Source of the DNA: Sphaerulina vaccinii
Lineage: Eukaryota; Ascomycota; Dothideomycetes; Mycosphaerellales; Mycosphaerellaceae
Assembly (NCBI GenBank): GCA_022570795.1
Contig: JAKUDP010000012.1
Location: 1,364,001 to 1,428,000, forward strand
Length of the DNA stretch: 64,000 nucleotides
Reading direction: 5' to 3'
Shown here: positions 11,687-23,800 of the stretch, piece by piece
How positions within the stretch are numbered: the first letter of the stretch is position 1
Layout of the letters: each line of letters begins with the position of its first letter
The notes under the pieces: generated by a model
The model's database searches: none
What the model was told of the DNA's origin: nothing
Seen by the model: only the letters and a program-made list of their open reading frames with translations
Program-made: the position numbers and the translations under genes

Positions 11687-13023
11687 GAATGAAAAGCTGA
11701 GCAGAAGGAGACGAGTTGTGTCAGTTCTGTCGAGGTTAGGAGGAAGAAAATGAGACTGAAGTCAGTCGCTCAGATGATATGCTGCAATCGATCAGACCGC
11801 AATACAGGGCGGCTCGTATACCATAAGTTGCAAGATATGACTAGGCCAAGTCCTCTTCCATCCCGGGTGGAGTATTGTAATCTGAAGATCATCCAGACGC
11901 ACCGAGATCCTCCAGGCCGCAAGCCTCCATACTTGCACCGCCCTTGAGATCGATTGCACAACTGACACATTGACAAAGACAGCGCCGAAGCTGTCTCGAC
12001 TGACATTCGGCCGAATCCTTCAGAACATCATTACTGTATGCTCAGCATGTGGTAGCTTGTCGTCTAGTGTGGCGCGTCACCTGGAAGGCTTGAGACATGT
12101 TGAGCGATCTGAGGTCAAAGTGGATGTAAGTCAAGGAATTCAAGATCCGAGTGAAGTGGAGAGTGGCGTTTTGCTCATTCGTCGTGCTTGCCTGAGGTAG
12201 CCTGAGGCGAGACTTGGCATCTTTCTGCTCTTCCCACTTTCCACACCATAGATCCTCCTCTCTTCACCACATCCATCAGTATCAAGACGATACACAGTTG
12301 TATCCATCCTCAGCTTTCGCTTCGAGCTGTCCGCGACCTACTACAAGCCGGCTCTCGTGATGATGTCGGAGCTGCAGCTAAAGCCCGTTCGCAGCGGTTC
12401 GCCAGTGAGTTTCTGGTAGCTCCAACGAGGCGTACCAAGCAACGACGGACTCTTGTACCAATCTGGTCGATACGCTTCTCGATAGTGTCAAGATCTCTAG
12501 AGGTGTTTCACCACACCATGATCTGTCCGCTATGGCGCTGTGGCACTGCCATTTCACCATACCTCACGCCAAGAGTATGGAGTCGACCGCGATCTGGTAC
12601 ATGCGTGCTATCTGAGAGTCAGCTGGTGGCGCCAGTGGAGACAGCTCTCGTCTCTACTCAATTTGACATAGCCAACGGCCCGAGACGTTCTCGCAGGCGT
12701 TATGCGTAGGACGCAGTACCGTTTGCAACATTCAGCTCTCCGTGATCCGGACTTGCGTTGAGGTGCGTGGCCGGGCACGTTTGTGGGATGTATCGTCACC
12801 GAGGGCGCGGCTTTGCGTTCTTGTGGCTCTGCCAATAGCCTGATGCACAACGACTTCAACTAGTAGGTCTCTCGACTTTCGACCTTACTCTGGGCCAGCT
12901 TGATAGTTGTTAAGCTCAACTCGACGTTGGCAAGCAAACTGGTCTTCTTTGCTGGATCAGCAGCACTTCATAGCAACGCCGTCAACTCACAACAATCTGC
13001 GTCGCGCTCACACTCGAATCAAG
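11687..13023. other. divergent promoter region between GT2 and acyltransferase genes
   Basis: About 1.3 kb separates two head-to-head genes. No coding exon is supported. The 5' leader just before 13024 is CA-rich. A shared regulatory region is plausible but no specific site is identified. Confidence 0.4.
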
Positions 13024-14492
13024 ATGGGCAAGCATTCGATCACGTCGGAGAAGTCTCCTGGGGCCTCAACTTCAGATGTGACTTACGAGACTGAGACTTC
13101 AGGAAAAAGCGGAACTATCAAGCAGCTGCTCTCGGTGGATCGATCTCATCATCAACTCTACATCACAGGACTGAGAGGCATTCTGGTCATACAAAGCTTT
13201 TTCTGGACGTTCTTCCAAACGTTCATCCCAACTTTGGTTTCCAACACCACAGACGGACCCGTCTACCAGGATTTGCTGAGAGAAATCTTCAGTGTGCCCT
13301 TATGGAACGAAAGCCTCATCTACAATTTCTTCATCATTCTGTCCATGCGCACGATAGCGGTGTCGTTCTTGACAATTCCCACTGGACAAACATATGCTGC
13401 GACTATTATACGCAGAAACGTGCGCCTGGTCATACTACTATGTGTCGGATCCGGAATGGCAACACTCATATTCTCTCAAATTGGCACTGACTTCATCGAC
13501 GACTTCAAGAATGAGTTGCCTAACGACTCAATACAAACGCCAGCAATTGTTTCCAGCGGAGGCGCGGCATTTAACTCCTTGTTCAACCTATTCTGGCTGA
13601 GTTACGACCACTACCAACAAGCAGCCAACACTTTTTGGCCAACAATGACTCTCTGGGCGCCTTCAATCATGTACCTCCAGGTATGTTGATGTATTGCACG
13701 ATCTAAAAACGACAGCTAACACCTCCCAGTCATACACTGTATACTTCCTGATGGTCATTCTGCCATTCACAAGACCAAAGTGGCACCTATCTGGTATCGG
13801 ACTGTTTGGACTGGGCTCGTTCTGGATGGGCTACTGGGGCTGGTACTCTGTGACTGGACTTATCTTCGCAGACACAGCGATTCGCCCAGCGCTACGACAG
13901 GAACTCAAGCTGGGATTCAAAGTCCGTGATGACTGGAGAATACCATACATGGCGATCGCACCATTTTTCTTTGGCATCGGTATTGCTTTCAAATATGCAT
14001 TCGTAGTCCGGCCACAGTTTGTAAACAAGCTCCTGGTGCTTCATCCTTACCTGGACATCTCTACAAGATATTCGCCTAGCACAGTCGTCGAAAATGGCCC
14101 TTATGCACGAATAGACGATTGGTTTGTCATAGTCGGGATTCTGCTCGCAGTCGAGCTTTCTGCAAAAGCTCAGCACATTCTTACATTCAGACCGCTGGTC
14201 TACCTTGGCGAACGATCTTTCAGTAAGTCAAATCTCATCCTGTGCATAGAAACAATGCTAATATGCGATGTCAGGCATATTTGTCGCGCAGTGCATCTTC
14301 TTCTGGACGGGAGGCATCAAGCTTTGGCTCGCACTTTACAACGATAAAGGCTTGTCAACAGCCAGTGCTAATGGAGTCGTCTTTCTTGTGGGACTGCTGG
14401 CTATTGTGATCTTTTCTGAGCTCTATTGGCGACTTGTGGACATCCCTTCTGTATGGCTAGCACGACGGACATACACCTTCTTGGTGAATTAG
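13024..14492 (+). CDS. acyltransferase-3-like multipass membrane protein
   Basis: Exons 13024-13680, 13730-14222 and 14275-14492; introns of 49 and 52 nt with GCTAAC and GCTAAT branch sites; 455 aa. After a Ser/Thr-rich N-tail the first membrane segment starts LYITGLRGILVIQSFFWTF. About ten hydrophobic segments follow, with short charged loops. This is the layout of the acyltransferase-3 family, which moves acyl groups across membranes onto sugars or lipids. The usual early catalytic His after the RG signature is not seen in the first segment, so activity is uncertain. The region WAPSIMYLQSYTVYFL resembles a segment of the acyltransferase-like half of the next gene, and the last intron falls at the matching place and phase. 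I infer that the two modules are paralogs. Confidence 0.72.
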
Positions 14493-15558
14493 GCTTGTTC
14501 AATGTACTGCCACACTGCGTGCTGTCGAGTATGCTTGTTCTTAGCATCATTGCGATCGATTTGTGCATTATGGCTGGGTATATGACAACAATCTATCGGC
14601 ACTATGCCTCTCGATACACGATACCTTCGTCAATTTCGGTCGGATTTTCTCAATCAACACTTTACTTTCATTTGAAGAGCCAGTCGTCAAATGACAGCGG
14701 CTGTTCCCACTAGCGTCACGCTAAATCTAGATCGCGAGACTTCGATTTCTTCGCCCGTTGTGAGAAAATACAACGCGTGTCTCATCCTTCACCACCCGCC
14801 GAGGCACTCCAACCACTGCCGTGCGAGTCGTTCGTATCATGCGCCGCATCGCGAGCACCGTCCACGTTATCACGACTCCGACGGAAAACAGTCGAGCTGT
14901 TCGTCCGGTGGCTCATGGCTAACAGCTTGCAATCCGGATGCATAGCTGTGAAGCTCCATCGCGCGCCCGAAATCAGCTCGCAAGTCTGGAACGCTACAAT
15001 ACGAGAAGATTAGGAACGTAGCTAGGAACATATGCTTATCGTTACCGCACTCATAGTGCCACATCGATGTGGAGAAGTGATACCTGGACGAGCCCTTTCT
15101 GCGAGCCAAGGCTGAGATGGATTCTGCATGTTTTTGGGGCGTCTGAGACATACATCACCAAATGTCTTCCAGGTCAACAACGCCTCACACTACGCCCGTA
15201 ATAGCTTCTACTGGATGGGTCAATCCGACACACAGCCTGTCAGCACGATGTCCCGATTCAGCCTTGACATCGACCTTACCGTCCCTCCGTGGTGTCCCAA
15301 CGCAAGCTGGACTTTCGCGAGTTAAGGTCCACAAGCACAATGCCCCGGTGGACCAGGCCAAATGAAGACCTGAATTTGGTCTACCTTGATCCAGCCATCT
15401 ATGGCGACAGCTCACATGCTGCTACGAGTAAGCAATCGAGTCTGCTTAGTTCGTTTCGACTTTGTCTTCTTCCTCCCAGGTCACATCCCATCTCAATTTG
15501 TCACATCATATTTCTCTTCTTCCTCTTACATTGGAGGCGGTGTCTTCCAACGGCAACC
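14493..15558. other. intergenic, promoter and leader of the GH16-acyltransferase gene
   Basis: About 1.07 kb between two genes on the same strand. The frame of the downstream gene is open back to 15289, but that stretch lacks a good start. It reads as pyrimidine-rich leader sequence. No other gene is seen. Confidence 0.4.
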
Positions 15559-18500
15559 ATGCTGTCGACACTTCTACCTCTGACTTTGTTACTGCAGGCG
15601 GTCACTATCGGGGCGCAGAATATAACACTGTCGAGTGATTGCTCGTGTGGCTTTCAAGATACAAAGACCCAGGAAGTCTTTACGGACTCCATTATACTCT
15701 ACTTTAATGAGACGCAATCCGTGGATCAGCACATCTTCGAGGTCCGGAATTACCGCAACAAGAATCAGCGAGGATGGAGCAGTATCTTTCGACAAGGTGC
15801 AAACCCTGCCAACATCCAGTTTGGCAACAACGCGACATGGCAATGGCAAGATGACCTGAACCTCACACAACCAAGCATGCAGATGATCCTGGATCCGGAA
15901 CGGTTTGACCATTTGTCAGTTGGAGCTGAGCTGAGATCTATGCGCCGGGATATTCAGTATGGCACTTTTCGTAGCTCAATGCGTTCTGCACAGCCTTGGG
16001 TCGGGGGCAGCGCCGTATCGATGTCCATGAAGTACAACGTGTCGCAAGACGTCGAGATCGACTTGCTCAACATGAACAATGCATCCTTGGCTCGAGTCAT
16101 GCAGACGATCAACGGCGAATATCCGAACTACGGCATTGCGGTCAACTATACTGACATCGAGAATGGCACTGCGCCCGGCTTTCCTCCTCGATCACCTTGG
16201 GACTTCATGGAACTGCAATTCGACTGGAACGAGACGACTGTCGACTTCTTCGTTAATGGCAACAACTCTCGCCACGTCACGAAGAAAGACAGGTCAATTC
16301 CGACAACGCCTGGCACATTCTACTTTAGCCACTGGTCTACAGGCGATGTGCACTGGATGATGGGACCGCCACCCAACGGATCGTACGGTAGTGTCAAGTG
16401 GGTTCGCGCTTTCTTCAACAGCTCACTCATGACTGCTGCCGACCACCGCAAATACGACCAGAACTGCGTGGCGGCAACCTACTGTTCTGTTGATGACATA
16501 ACGTTGCGTGGGTCCACCGAGTACAATCGCGCTGCTACAGTGCCCTGGAAGTATAAGGCCGTTCATCGAGGACTCCGTAATGTAGCCGGCTACGTTGCGG
16601 CCGTCTTCACCTTCTTCGGCGTTGCTGCCATCATCAATGCGATTATTCGTCGCGGACCATGGTACAAGCTGAAGAGCAAGGGAGTGCCGGGAACCAAGAG
16701 ACACTCTACGAATGCGCTCAGGCAGTCTTTGCGAGAGTCCATTGGAGCTAACATGGCCTCAAACTTCGCGAGACCACTATCCAACCCGGGCATGTATATG
16801 TCCTTGGGTAGTGCTACTGCGTCTGGCTACCAGACTCCAGCTCCTGGCTACACTTCCAGAGGCGACGTTCCACCTCCATTCCCATACTCGCACTCGTCGA
16901 ATGGTGATTTGGGCACCATGACCCCATTGCCAGCATATGAGTCTGGCACTCATACGCCCGCGAGAAGTATCAAGTCGATGAACTCTCGCTGGACTCCTGG
17001 TCATGCTCGGAATCCTTCTAACCCACCGAGGCCGAGAACAATACGAGGTCCACTCGATCCCACGCTTCTTGCGCCACCACAGGAGTCTGGAGCATATGTG
17101 CTGCACGAAGAACCGGAAGAAGACAACGTGGATCCCCGCGCGCGAGCGTATATGGACCTGGCGAGTGCTGGAGGCCGTCGCAGAAGTTCTGCTTCGTCCA
17201 GTTCGGACAGTCCCCGCAACCGCGCGTACCGTGAGCTTACCGGAGAAGCTGGAGAGCTCGACGAGTATTACGATGCGGAAGAGGATCGCGATGAGATTCG
17301 GCCGCTTGAACCTGCCAGAGCCAGCAGTCCGTGGCAATTCCCACGTGCAGGTGTTCCTTGGGAGGAAAATTGGCAGAGAGGCGGAGAACGACCAAAGAGC
17401 TTCATGGATCTTGACGAGAAAGCCCCAAGCCGTAATCCAAGTGCGAAGAGCCAGAGAAGCCAGCAGAGCGACAAGCGTGCCAAGGCGAAGTCTGTCGAAG
17501 TCCCCGAAGCGCCTCAAGATATGTCTGTGGGCAAGATCATGCACGAGAAGACTGGTGTGCCTGATGCACTCACTGGAGGCGCAACTACGGACCCTGCGAA
17601 GGAACAGCTACCTGGCGCACCGAAGGTTCTGACGCATCAGGTACCGAATCAGCCTGCCGCACGAATCGACTATCTTGCTGGTCTTGTGGCTTTCTCATGT
17701 ATCATGGTGACATTACGACATTTCTGCCTCACATTCTGGCCATATATCATTGCCGCTCAGGGTGATATCATGCACTTCCACGCAGACAAAGTGCTGGCGT
17801 ACATTCTTGGACCTTGGATCTTAACTCCTCTCTGGATCGGACCTTTCTTCGTGACTTCTTGTCGATTCTTGGCCCAGCGTTACCTCAAAACTAGCAAGTT
17901 CGAAGACATTGGCAACAAGATGCTGCTACGTGCACCTCGCATGCTGATCCCAGTTTTCATCTTCATGACAATCGAGTACTTCCTCCTATCGCTTGGTCTG
18001 ACTGGTAGACTGGAGTGGTTGCCTAGTGTCAGCTTCAGTACCTGGCCATATGTCGTTCCACAAGGCAACTTTGGTATCTTCCTGAACCAGATGGTAGAAT
18101 TGGCATACATCATTCCCAACGCTGCTCCCGAAGTCATCAACAACTACTGCGTTGGTGTGCTCTGGACGATTCCGGTTCAGCTGCAGTTTTCATTCGTGGT
18201 CTTACTGGCAACGGTGCTGATCAAAGACATCAAGAAGCCATGGAAGAGAATGACCTTCTATCTCTTCAGCATAGCGATGGGTTGGTATGGCTCTTCCTGG
18301 TCTGCGTGCCATTGGCTCGGTCTCATGCTTGCGGATGTGGATATCACCTACGACTGGCGACGCAAGATCCAAGCACGCTGGTGGCTACTCTACCCGATCT
18401 TGACCTTCGCGGTTCTGCTCACCTTGGCCACGCCATTGGTGCTACTCTTCAACTCGGCCTTCTACAATTGGTCATTCATGTCTTGGGACAATGCCATTCA

Positions 18501-19081
18501 TGGTGATCCATTCACGGGCAGACCAATCTTCGAAACAATTCCATCGATTTGGTATGCTTATCCGGACTACTTCGCGCCGACCTTCGCACATCTCACCTTC
18601 AGTCTCGGACTGCAGACTATCGTGGAGCTTTCTGTCTGGGCGCAGAAAGCGTTGAGTATCAAGCTCATCACCTTCTTCCACCCACACATCATGACGCTAT
18701 ACTGTAAGTTCTTCCACTTCCTGATCAATCTATGACAATCACTAACACTATTCAGTGCTCCATGGCTTCGTCTTCTGGAGTATCGGCGCCTATGTCGCTG
18801 TATCGATGAGCAACCTAGGTATACCATATTGGGCCACACTCATCATCACAGCTCTAGTATGCTACGCGGTTCTCTTGCTCGTGACTATTGTCATTACTCC
18901 GTTGATTGAGTTCGCCACGAAAGGCGCCACGAAGAACATTTGGCGCTGGGCGACTGAGGAGCCTGTGCCTCACAGACCAACTACGGCGCCGTTCGACAAG
19001 GAACTCATCCTGGACCGTAAGGCTGATGTCAGTGTGCCGGAGATTGTGGAGCCCACTAGACGAGCTTCGAAGATAGCATGA
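15559..19081 (+). CDS. secreted GH16-like domain fused to an acyltransferase-3-like membrane domain
   Basis: Exons 15559-18703 and 18756-19081 (52-nt intron, CACTAACA branch); 1156 aa. ATG 15559 was chosen because it begins a clear signal peptide (MLSTLLPLTLLLQAVTIGAQ). Residues about 25-325 form a GH16-like jelly-roll with many N-glycosylation sites. The active-site segment reads VEIDLLN near 165-171, so the ExD part is kept but the second Glu of ExDxxE is Asn. One membrane segment (about 341-362) leads to a 330-residue disordered cytosolic linker rich in Ser, Pro, Arg and acidic residues. Residues about 702-1115 form a ten-helix acyltransferase-like domain starting RIDYLAGLVAFS. The topology puts the lectin/hydrolase-like part outside the cell and the acyl-transfer part in the membrane. 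I infer a role in modifying or binding a surface glucan next to the GT2. Confidence 0.82.
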
Positions 19082-19358
19082 GTGTAGCCACTTCCTTTTT
19101 ATAGTATTGCTGCATCATTAGCGTTTAGCTGGCGTTCAAGCCTCGGGCATATATACTTTCTCATATCAATAGAAATCAATAATGATGCTCACACATATCT
19201 CTCTCCTATTCTCAATTTCGCCATAGCGGAGCCAGTGCTTTGTTGAGTGGCAACGCATTCAGGTGGTCGTCGAACCAGCGCAGAGATCATCGTCCAAATC
19301 CAAAGCGAAAAAGACTTGTGTATAAACCACACATAACTTCGGTCAAGCTACACAATCT

Positions 19359-20732
19359 TCAATACCCATCCTTCCCCTCCACAACCCCATAAGCCCCTCC
19401 GCCCTTCCCGAACATCTCCCCCAACCCCTCAGCAATATCTCCCGGCCGTTCCCACCCAGCAAAATGTCCTCCCTTTTCATACAATTTCGTCCAAACAATC
19501 GGTCCCATCGTATGTCTCCAGCTCTGAGGCATGTTTGCGATCTCAACGGGAAAATCTGCGATCCCAAGAGGTACGTTGATATAACCTTGTACGACTGGTA
19601 CAGGGACTTCAACCGGGTCGTGGAGAGCTTCGTAGTAGATGAAAGAGGAGGCGTCGGGACCGGCGCGGGAGAAGATGTAGATGCTGAGCCAGAGGCAGAC
19701 TTCGTCTTCTGTCCAGGGGTAATCATCTGTCCAATCGTCGAGTTTGTCCCAGATCCAGGCCAGTAAAGCAACGGGAGAGTCGCGAACAGCGAAGTTGAAG
19801 GTTTGAGGGCGTGTGGAGTGGATTGCTAGGTAGCCGCGGCCATCGCCCTTTTGTACACTATCAGCTTTGCTTCATCGTATTGCAAGGTATAGTGAGCACT
19901 TACTGCACCAAACGGATTCCATCTCTCAGCCAAAGCTAATTGCTTCTTCTCACGCTCACTATACTCTGGCTGGGGCTTCGAGCCATTTGCGAATTCTTCT
20001 GGCATTGCAGCCCAAGCCCAATTGATGTGGTGAGCTTTCACATGTTGCGGGTAGAGATGAGCTAGGGCTCGAGTGATAATGAAACCCCAGTCTCCACCTT
20101 GAGTTACGTATTGGTCGTAGCCGAGAGCGAGCATGACTTTGTTGCAGGCTTCGGCGTAGCAGCGGATGTTGAAGCCCTTCTTTAGTGCTGGTCCCGAGAA
20201 GCCGTAGTTTGGCAGACTTGGTGCTACGACGTGGAATGCTGGTTTGCCATTTCCACCTTTCAGTAGTGGCAGAAGTTTGGTCACTTCGAGAAAGGAGCCT
20301 GGCCAGCCGTGGATGAACAGAAGAGGTATAGCGCCCGGGACTTCACTCTTCTGATGCACAAAGTGCATATCCACAGGTCCATGGCCATCGACGTCGACTT
20401 GTACCTCATAGTTTGGCAACTCGTTGAGTTTCTTCTCGTGAGCTCGCCTACAAAGAGTCAGGGAATGGACAGGTTTCTTATGATCTGATCGCATACCAGT
20501 CAAACTTGTTGCGCCAATAGTTGGCAAAGCGCTTCACGTCTTCTCTGATCTGGAGTCAGCATCCATCGACCCTTGAATCTGATATAAGAAGCACAGTCAC
20601 TAACACTGGAGCGCCATAAGTCCAACCTCCGTCTTCAATCGATTCTGGGTACTCGGTGTCGTCCAGTCTACGCATCAATCGATCGATCTTGGCTTGAGGG
20701 ACATCAATCTTGTATTCCTTGACTTGAGACAT
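19359..20732 (-). CDS. epoxide hydrolase, alpha/beta-hydrolase fold
   Basis: Four exons on the minus strand: 20732-20605, 20544-20497, 20447-19904 and 19847-19359; introns 60, 49 and 56 nt; 402 aa. The N-terminal epoxide-hydrolase domain (residues about 1-90, YGAP then [15 protein letters not shown]) precedes the catalytic domain. HGWPG near residue 105 is the oxyanion-hole motif. GGDWG near 176 holds the nucleophilic Asp, and GGHFAGWE near 366 holds the catalytic His. The family opens epoxides to diols through a covalent ester, usually for detoxification or secondary metabolism. The first intron has an alternative boundary pair (GTGTTA donor), which would change the sequence by a residue or two. 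The protein lacks a signal peptide and is probably cytosolic or peroxisomal. Confidence 0.88.
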
Positions 20733-21490
20733 CTTGTTCGGTAGTGTTGTCCAAGGATGGATCGCTAGATCTTCAATAGATGTGTTGGAAGACCACCACC
20801 TACCTTTCATCTCTTAGCCGAGGAGTGCTGTGCGGGCATAGCTACAGACAGCTAGCGTAAGCCTTTTACTCGAGCTCTTGTGCACGATCGCACCAAGATC
20901 CTTCGTAATACATGAGTGCTGTATCCCCGCATTCTGGATGATCTTCGAAGTCTTAGATGATCGCAGCGGGCGGGCATTCGTGACGCTGTAGTTCGTCCAT
21001 TATTGTGCTTGTAACTCGACACCACTCAGGCTTTCCATTGAATTACGCTTCAAGAGATGATGACTCCTTGAACACTGGCCAGGATATCAACTTCGACATG
21101 CTTTGTTTGAGTCACCGGATATCGACGCGATGAAGAGGGCGAGGCTTGAGCTCTTTCGATGGTCTCCTGATCACAACCTGATGAGGAGGAAGAGGTCTAG
21201 AAGAGACAGTCAAGAGGACGGGCCGTGGACCAAGCCAATTTTAATGCCGTGACTGTGCGATGATATCCCCGGCATCCCTGCTTTGGTATGCTTGGCTCGA
21301 CATCATAGCCGAAATGGTGGCCGCCGCATTTGTTGAGCTCGTGACAACAATGAACAAGCGCGATGCTCGTTTAGGGGCGATAACCCACAGGCTAGAGTCA
21401 TGAGTATACCTTCCTCTTCTTTACATCTACCTAACACATACAACAACACATACACACTGACCATATAGCGCGATACACGTCAGAGACACG
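20733..21490. other. divergent intergenic region
   Basis: About 760 bp between the epoxide hydrolase and the 2EXR-like gene. An alternative upstream ATG for the hydrolase lies at 20810 in frame. CA-rich leader sequence precedes 21491. Nothing else is recognised. Confidence 0.4.
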
Positions 21491-22159
21491 ATGTTCGGCA
21501 ATCCACTGAAGAGATCATTCCTCTGCCTCACAGCCGAACCAGGCAGCGTATGCGCAGGCCTGCCTAAGAAGCCTCGCCCAGCACCATTGCCAACACAACA
21601 ACCAGCGCCAAAGTCGCTTCTACTATCTCTCCCAGCCGAGCTGCGTAACGAAATCTACTCCCACGCCTTGGTCCAACCAAGCCCAATCATCCTTCCCTAC
21701 GCATACGAAACTCGAAGCTCAAAGAGTGCTACAAGCGGCAAGGAACCCTCCCTCCTCTCAGCTTCACGCGCAATCCGCGCAGAAGCTACACCAATCTACT
21801 ATGGCTGCAACATCTTCGAGGCTCCCAGTCATGCTTCAGCCTACAGGTTTCTCAAGCAGTTGGGATATGCAAAGATTAAAGGTCTGAGGATGTTTCGGCC
21901 AGTGAATCTGGTTCTGCCGCAGAGTGCGCACAGGAGGTGGTTTGAGAGTGTGAAGAAGGGGGTGAATAAGTTGGTGAAAGAAGTCGGGAAGGGCGCGCTG
22001 GCTGTCGAGGCGGTTAGTGTGCCTGTGAGGAGACTGGGCACGGGAGATGTCAGTTGGGTGGGACTGAGGGAGGCAGGATTTGTGGTTAGGGAAGAGGAGG
22101 GTGGGTACTGGAGTATTGAGGGCGAGGGCGAGGTCGAACATATGGTTGTTACACGGTGA
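21491..22159 (+). CDS. 2EXR/F-box-like domain protein
   Basis: Single exon, 222 aa. Residues about 40-110 carry the pattern LLSLPAELRNEIYSHALV, then LLSASRAIRAEATPIYYG. This is the hallmark of the fungal 2EXR/F-box-like family: a Leu-Pro-x-Glu-Leu-Arg start followed by a conserved Leu-x3-Arg...Glu...Tyr segment. The C-terminal half is basic then acidic and has no known domain. The function of these numerous fungal proteins is not established; substrate adaptor roles are only guessed from F-box similarity. The 3' end faces the minus-strand gene at 22398 with about 240 bp between. Confidence 0.7.
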   Translation: MFGNPLKRSFLCLTAEPGSVCAGLPKKPRPAPLPTQQPAPKSLLLSLPAELRNEIYSHALVQPSPIILPYAYETRSSKSATSGKEPSLLSASRAIRAEATPIYYGCNIFEAPSHASAYRFLKQLGYAKIKGLRMFRPVNLVLPQSAHRRWFESVKKGVNKLVKEVGKGALAVEAVSVPVRRLGTGDVSWVGLREAGFVVREEEGGYWSIEGEGEVEHMVVTR

Positions 22160-22397
22160 GCCATGTGTCTGAGTAACATGACTTGTTTTCATTGCTACCT
22201 CAAAGGCAACTGCTCTGCACAAGCTACTGCCGACATCAGCTTGCTCTGCTCCTCTTGCATCGCCGATGCAGATAGCGCTATGAGCCGGCGAGAGACGGGC
22301 AGTACAAGTAACAAGCATCTCTGTTTTGACGATCTCCTGGCAATCGCCTCACGTCTCTACTCTTGCTGGCGTGGCTATCACTTTTCGGCTGGAGATG

Positions 22398-23800
22398 TCA
22401 ACCTTCCATCTCGACATCGTCGTCCCCAGGCTCACTCGCGTCGAAATCGTAGCTGTCCAGGTCGACCGCATCCTCGTCATCCATATCCTCATCTTCGGGA
22501 GAACGACGCGCGACGTAGGGCGCTCGGCGAGCCGGCTCCCGTGAAGAGCGCTCTCCTGTTGACACCATTTCATCTTCTTGTTCACGCATCTCTGCTGGCT
22601 CAATCTCTGACGTTCTGGCCTGCCGCCGAACAAGTCGCTGTGGTTGGCCTGGATCATTGTCAATGGGACGCACAATTTCGTTCTCATAGTGGACGACCTC
22701 AATCCGATGTAGGGTCTGCAAAGCGCTTCGAGCTTCTTGGACTCCAAAGTGCTGCTCTCCTCTCGCCGTCAAACGGTCGTTGATGCGCACCCGCACGGCA
22801 TCGAAACCTGCCGTCCCGTCACCGTCATTGCCGAAGAGACTGCGACCAACAACGATAAGAGTGTTGCGGAAGAGTACGAAGCGCTCATGGTGACATTCAC
22901 GCACGAGTCGTGAGTGCCCCTCTTGGGCGATGAGATGGATTGCCGCGTTGGACGGCTCTTCCTCCGTCGCATCATCAGGCTTGCCCTCATTCTGCCTCTT
23001 AGCTGCTTCTTCGCGCTGCTCGCATTGCCTCACAGCTTCCAGAGCCCGTTCCAGCGACTCCTCCTCACGTCTCTTACGGCGACGCTCATCAAACTCGGCC
23101 AGCGCCGCATTCACGGGGTCGTCTGCCTTTGAGGCTTCGATTGCCTCTCGCAACTCAGCTTCTTCAACTTGTCGTAAAGCCCAGTACTCCTCTCGAGCCT
23201 CATTGCTCAGGTATTGGGCCCCGCCGTGAACTTCGATCCCACCTTCGGACTCGCCCTCGCCTTCAGATTCTGAGCTTGAGATCTCATATGGATCAGGAAC
23301 GTCTTCGCCCGCCTTTGCCAGATCTCGCATTTTGGTAGCTTCGACAGAGGGCCAATACTGAGAAGAGAGGTACTTCCGCATTGCCGGGATGCTGCGCGTC
23401 CTAGTCACTCGCGGCATATCCTTCTTCGTATAAAATCTCAAAATCGTGTTCCCGGCCTTCTTGAATTTCCCACATTCGTCCTCCTCGTACTGGTCCTGGC
23501 GTCTCAAGTTTGGTCTTTCAATCTCCGTCCAGAGGTCGTTACTTGCTCGTTCTATATCTAGCCTGTATCGGTACTGAAACTCGATCCACAGTAAGGTCGC
23601 ATCTCGTCAGCGATCTCTTCGATGTTCTCGATCTGGTCCAGCGATGAGGAAGTCCAGGTCCAGTTGGGAAAGATCTTGCGCCATAGTTTGGCGACGTGCA
23701 TCTTGCAAGTTACAGGCTTGCCTTCTACTAGGAAGGTTCTGTATAGTAATAGCAGGATGCGCAGCTCTTCATCGCGCCATTGATCGTTGTCTGAAGCCAT
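22398..23800 (-). CDS. Myb-like paralog 1, apparent frameshift
   Basis: An N-terminal frame starts at ATG 23800 (MASDNDQWRDEELRILLLLY) and continues to a stop near 23558. The rest of the protein lies in a second frame open from about 23610 to the stop at 22398. It reads WIEFQYRYRLDIERASNDLW before the charged coiled-coil-like and acidic C-terminal part. The overlap is about 50 bp, and joining the frames needs a -1 shift. The only intron that fits (23546-23589, 44 nt) has a poor GAG acceptor. The N-terminus resembles that of the gene at 24508-25461 (WxDxEI..L.LL.R), suggesting a Myb/SANT-like helix-turn-helix. It could be a new pseudogene, an unusual intron or a sequence error. The total would be about 460 aa. 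Function unknown. Confidence 0.5.

Noticed and set aside
15289..15558. 90-codon N-terminal extension of the GH16-acyltransferase protein
   Set aside because: It would bury the clear signal peptide at 15559 and lacks a convincing start; read as leader sequence.
16777..17544. 255-codon minus-strand frame
   Set aside because: Antisense to the disordered linker of the GH16-acyltransferase gene; Arg/Ser-rich with no domain and no splice logic.
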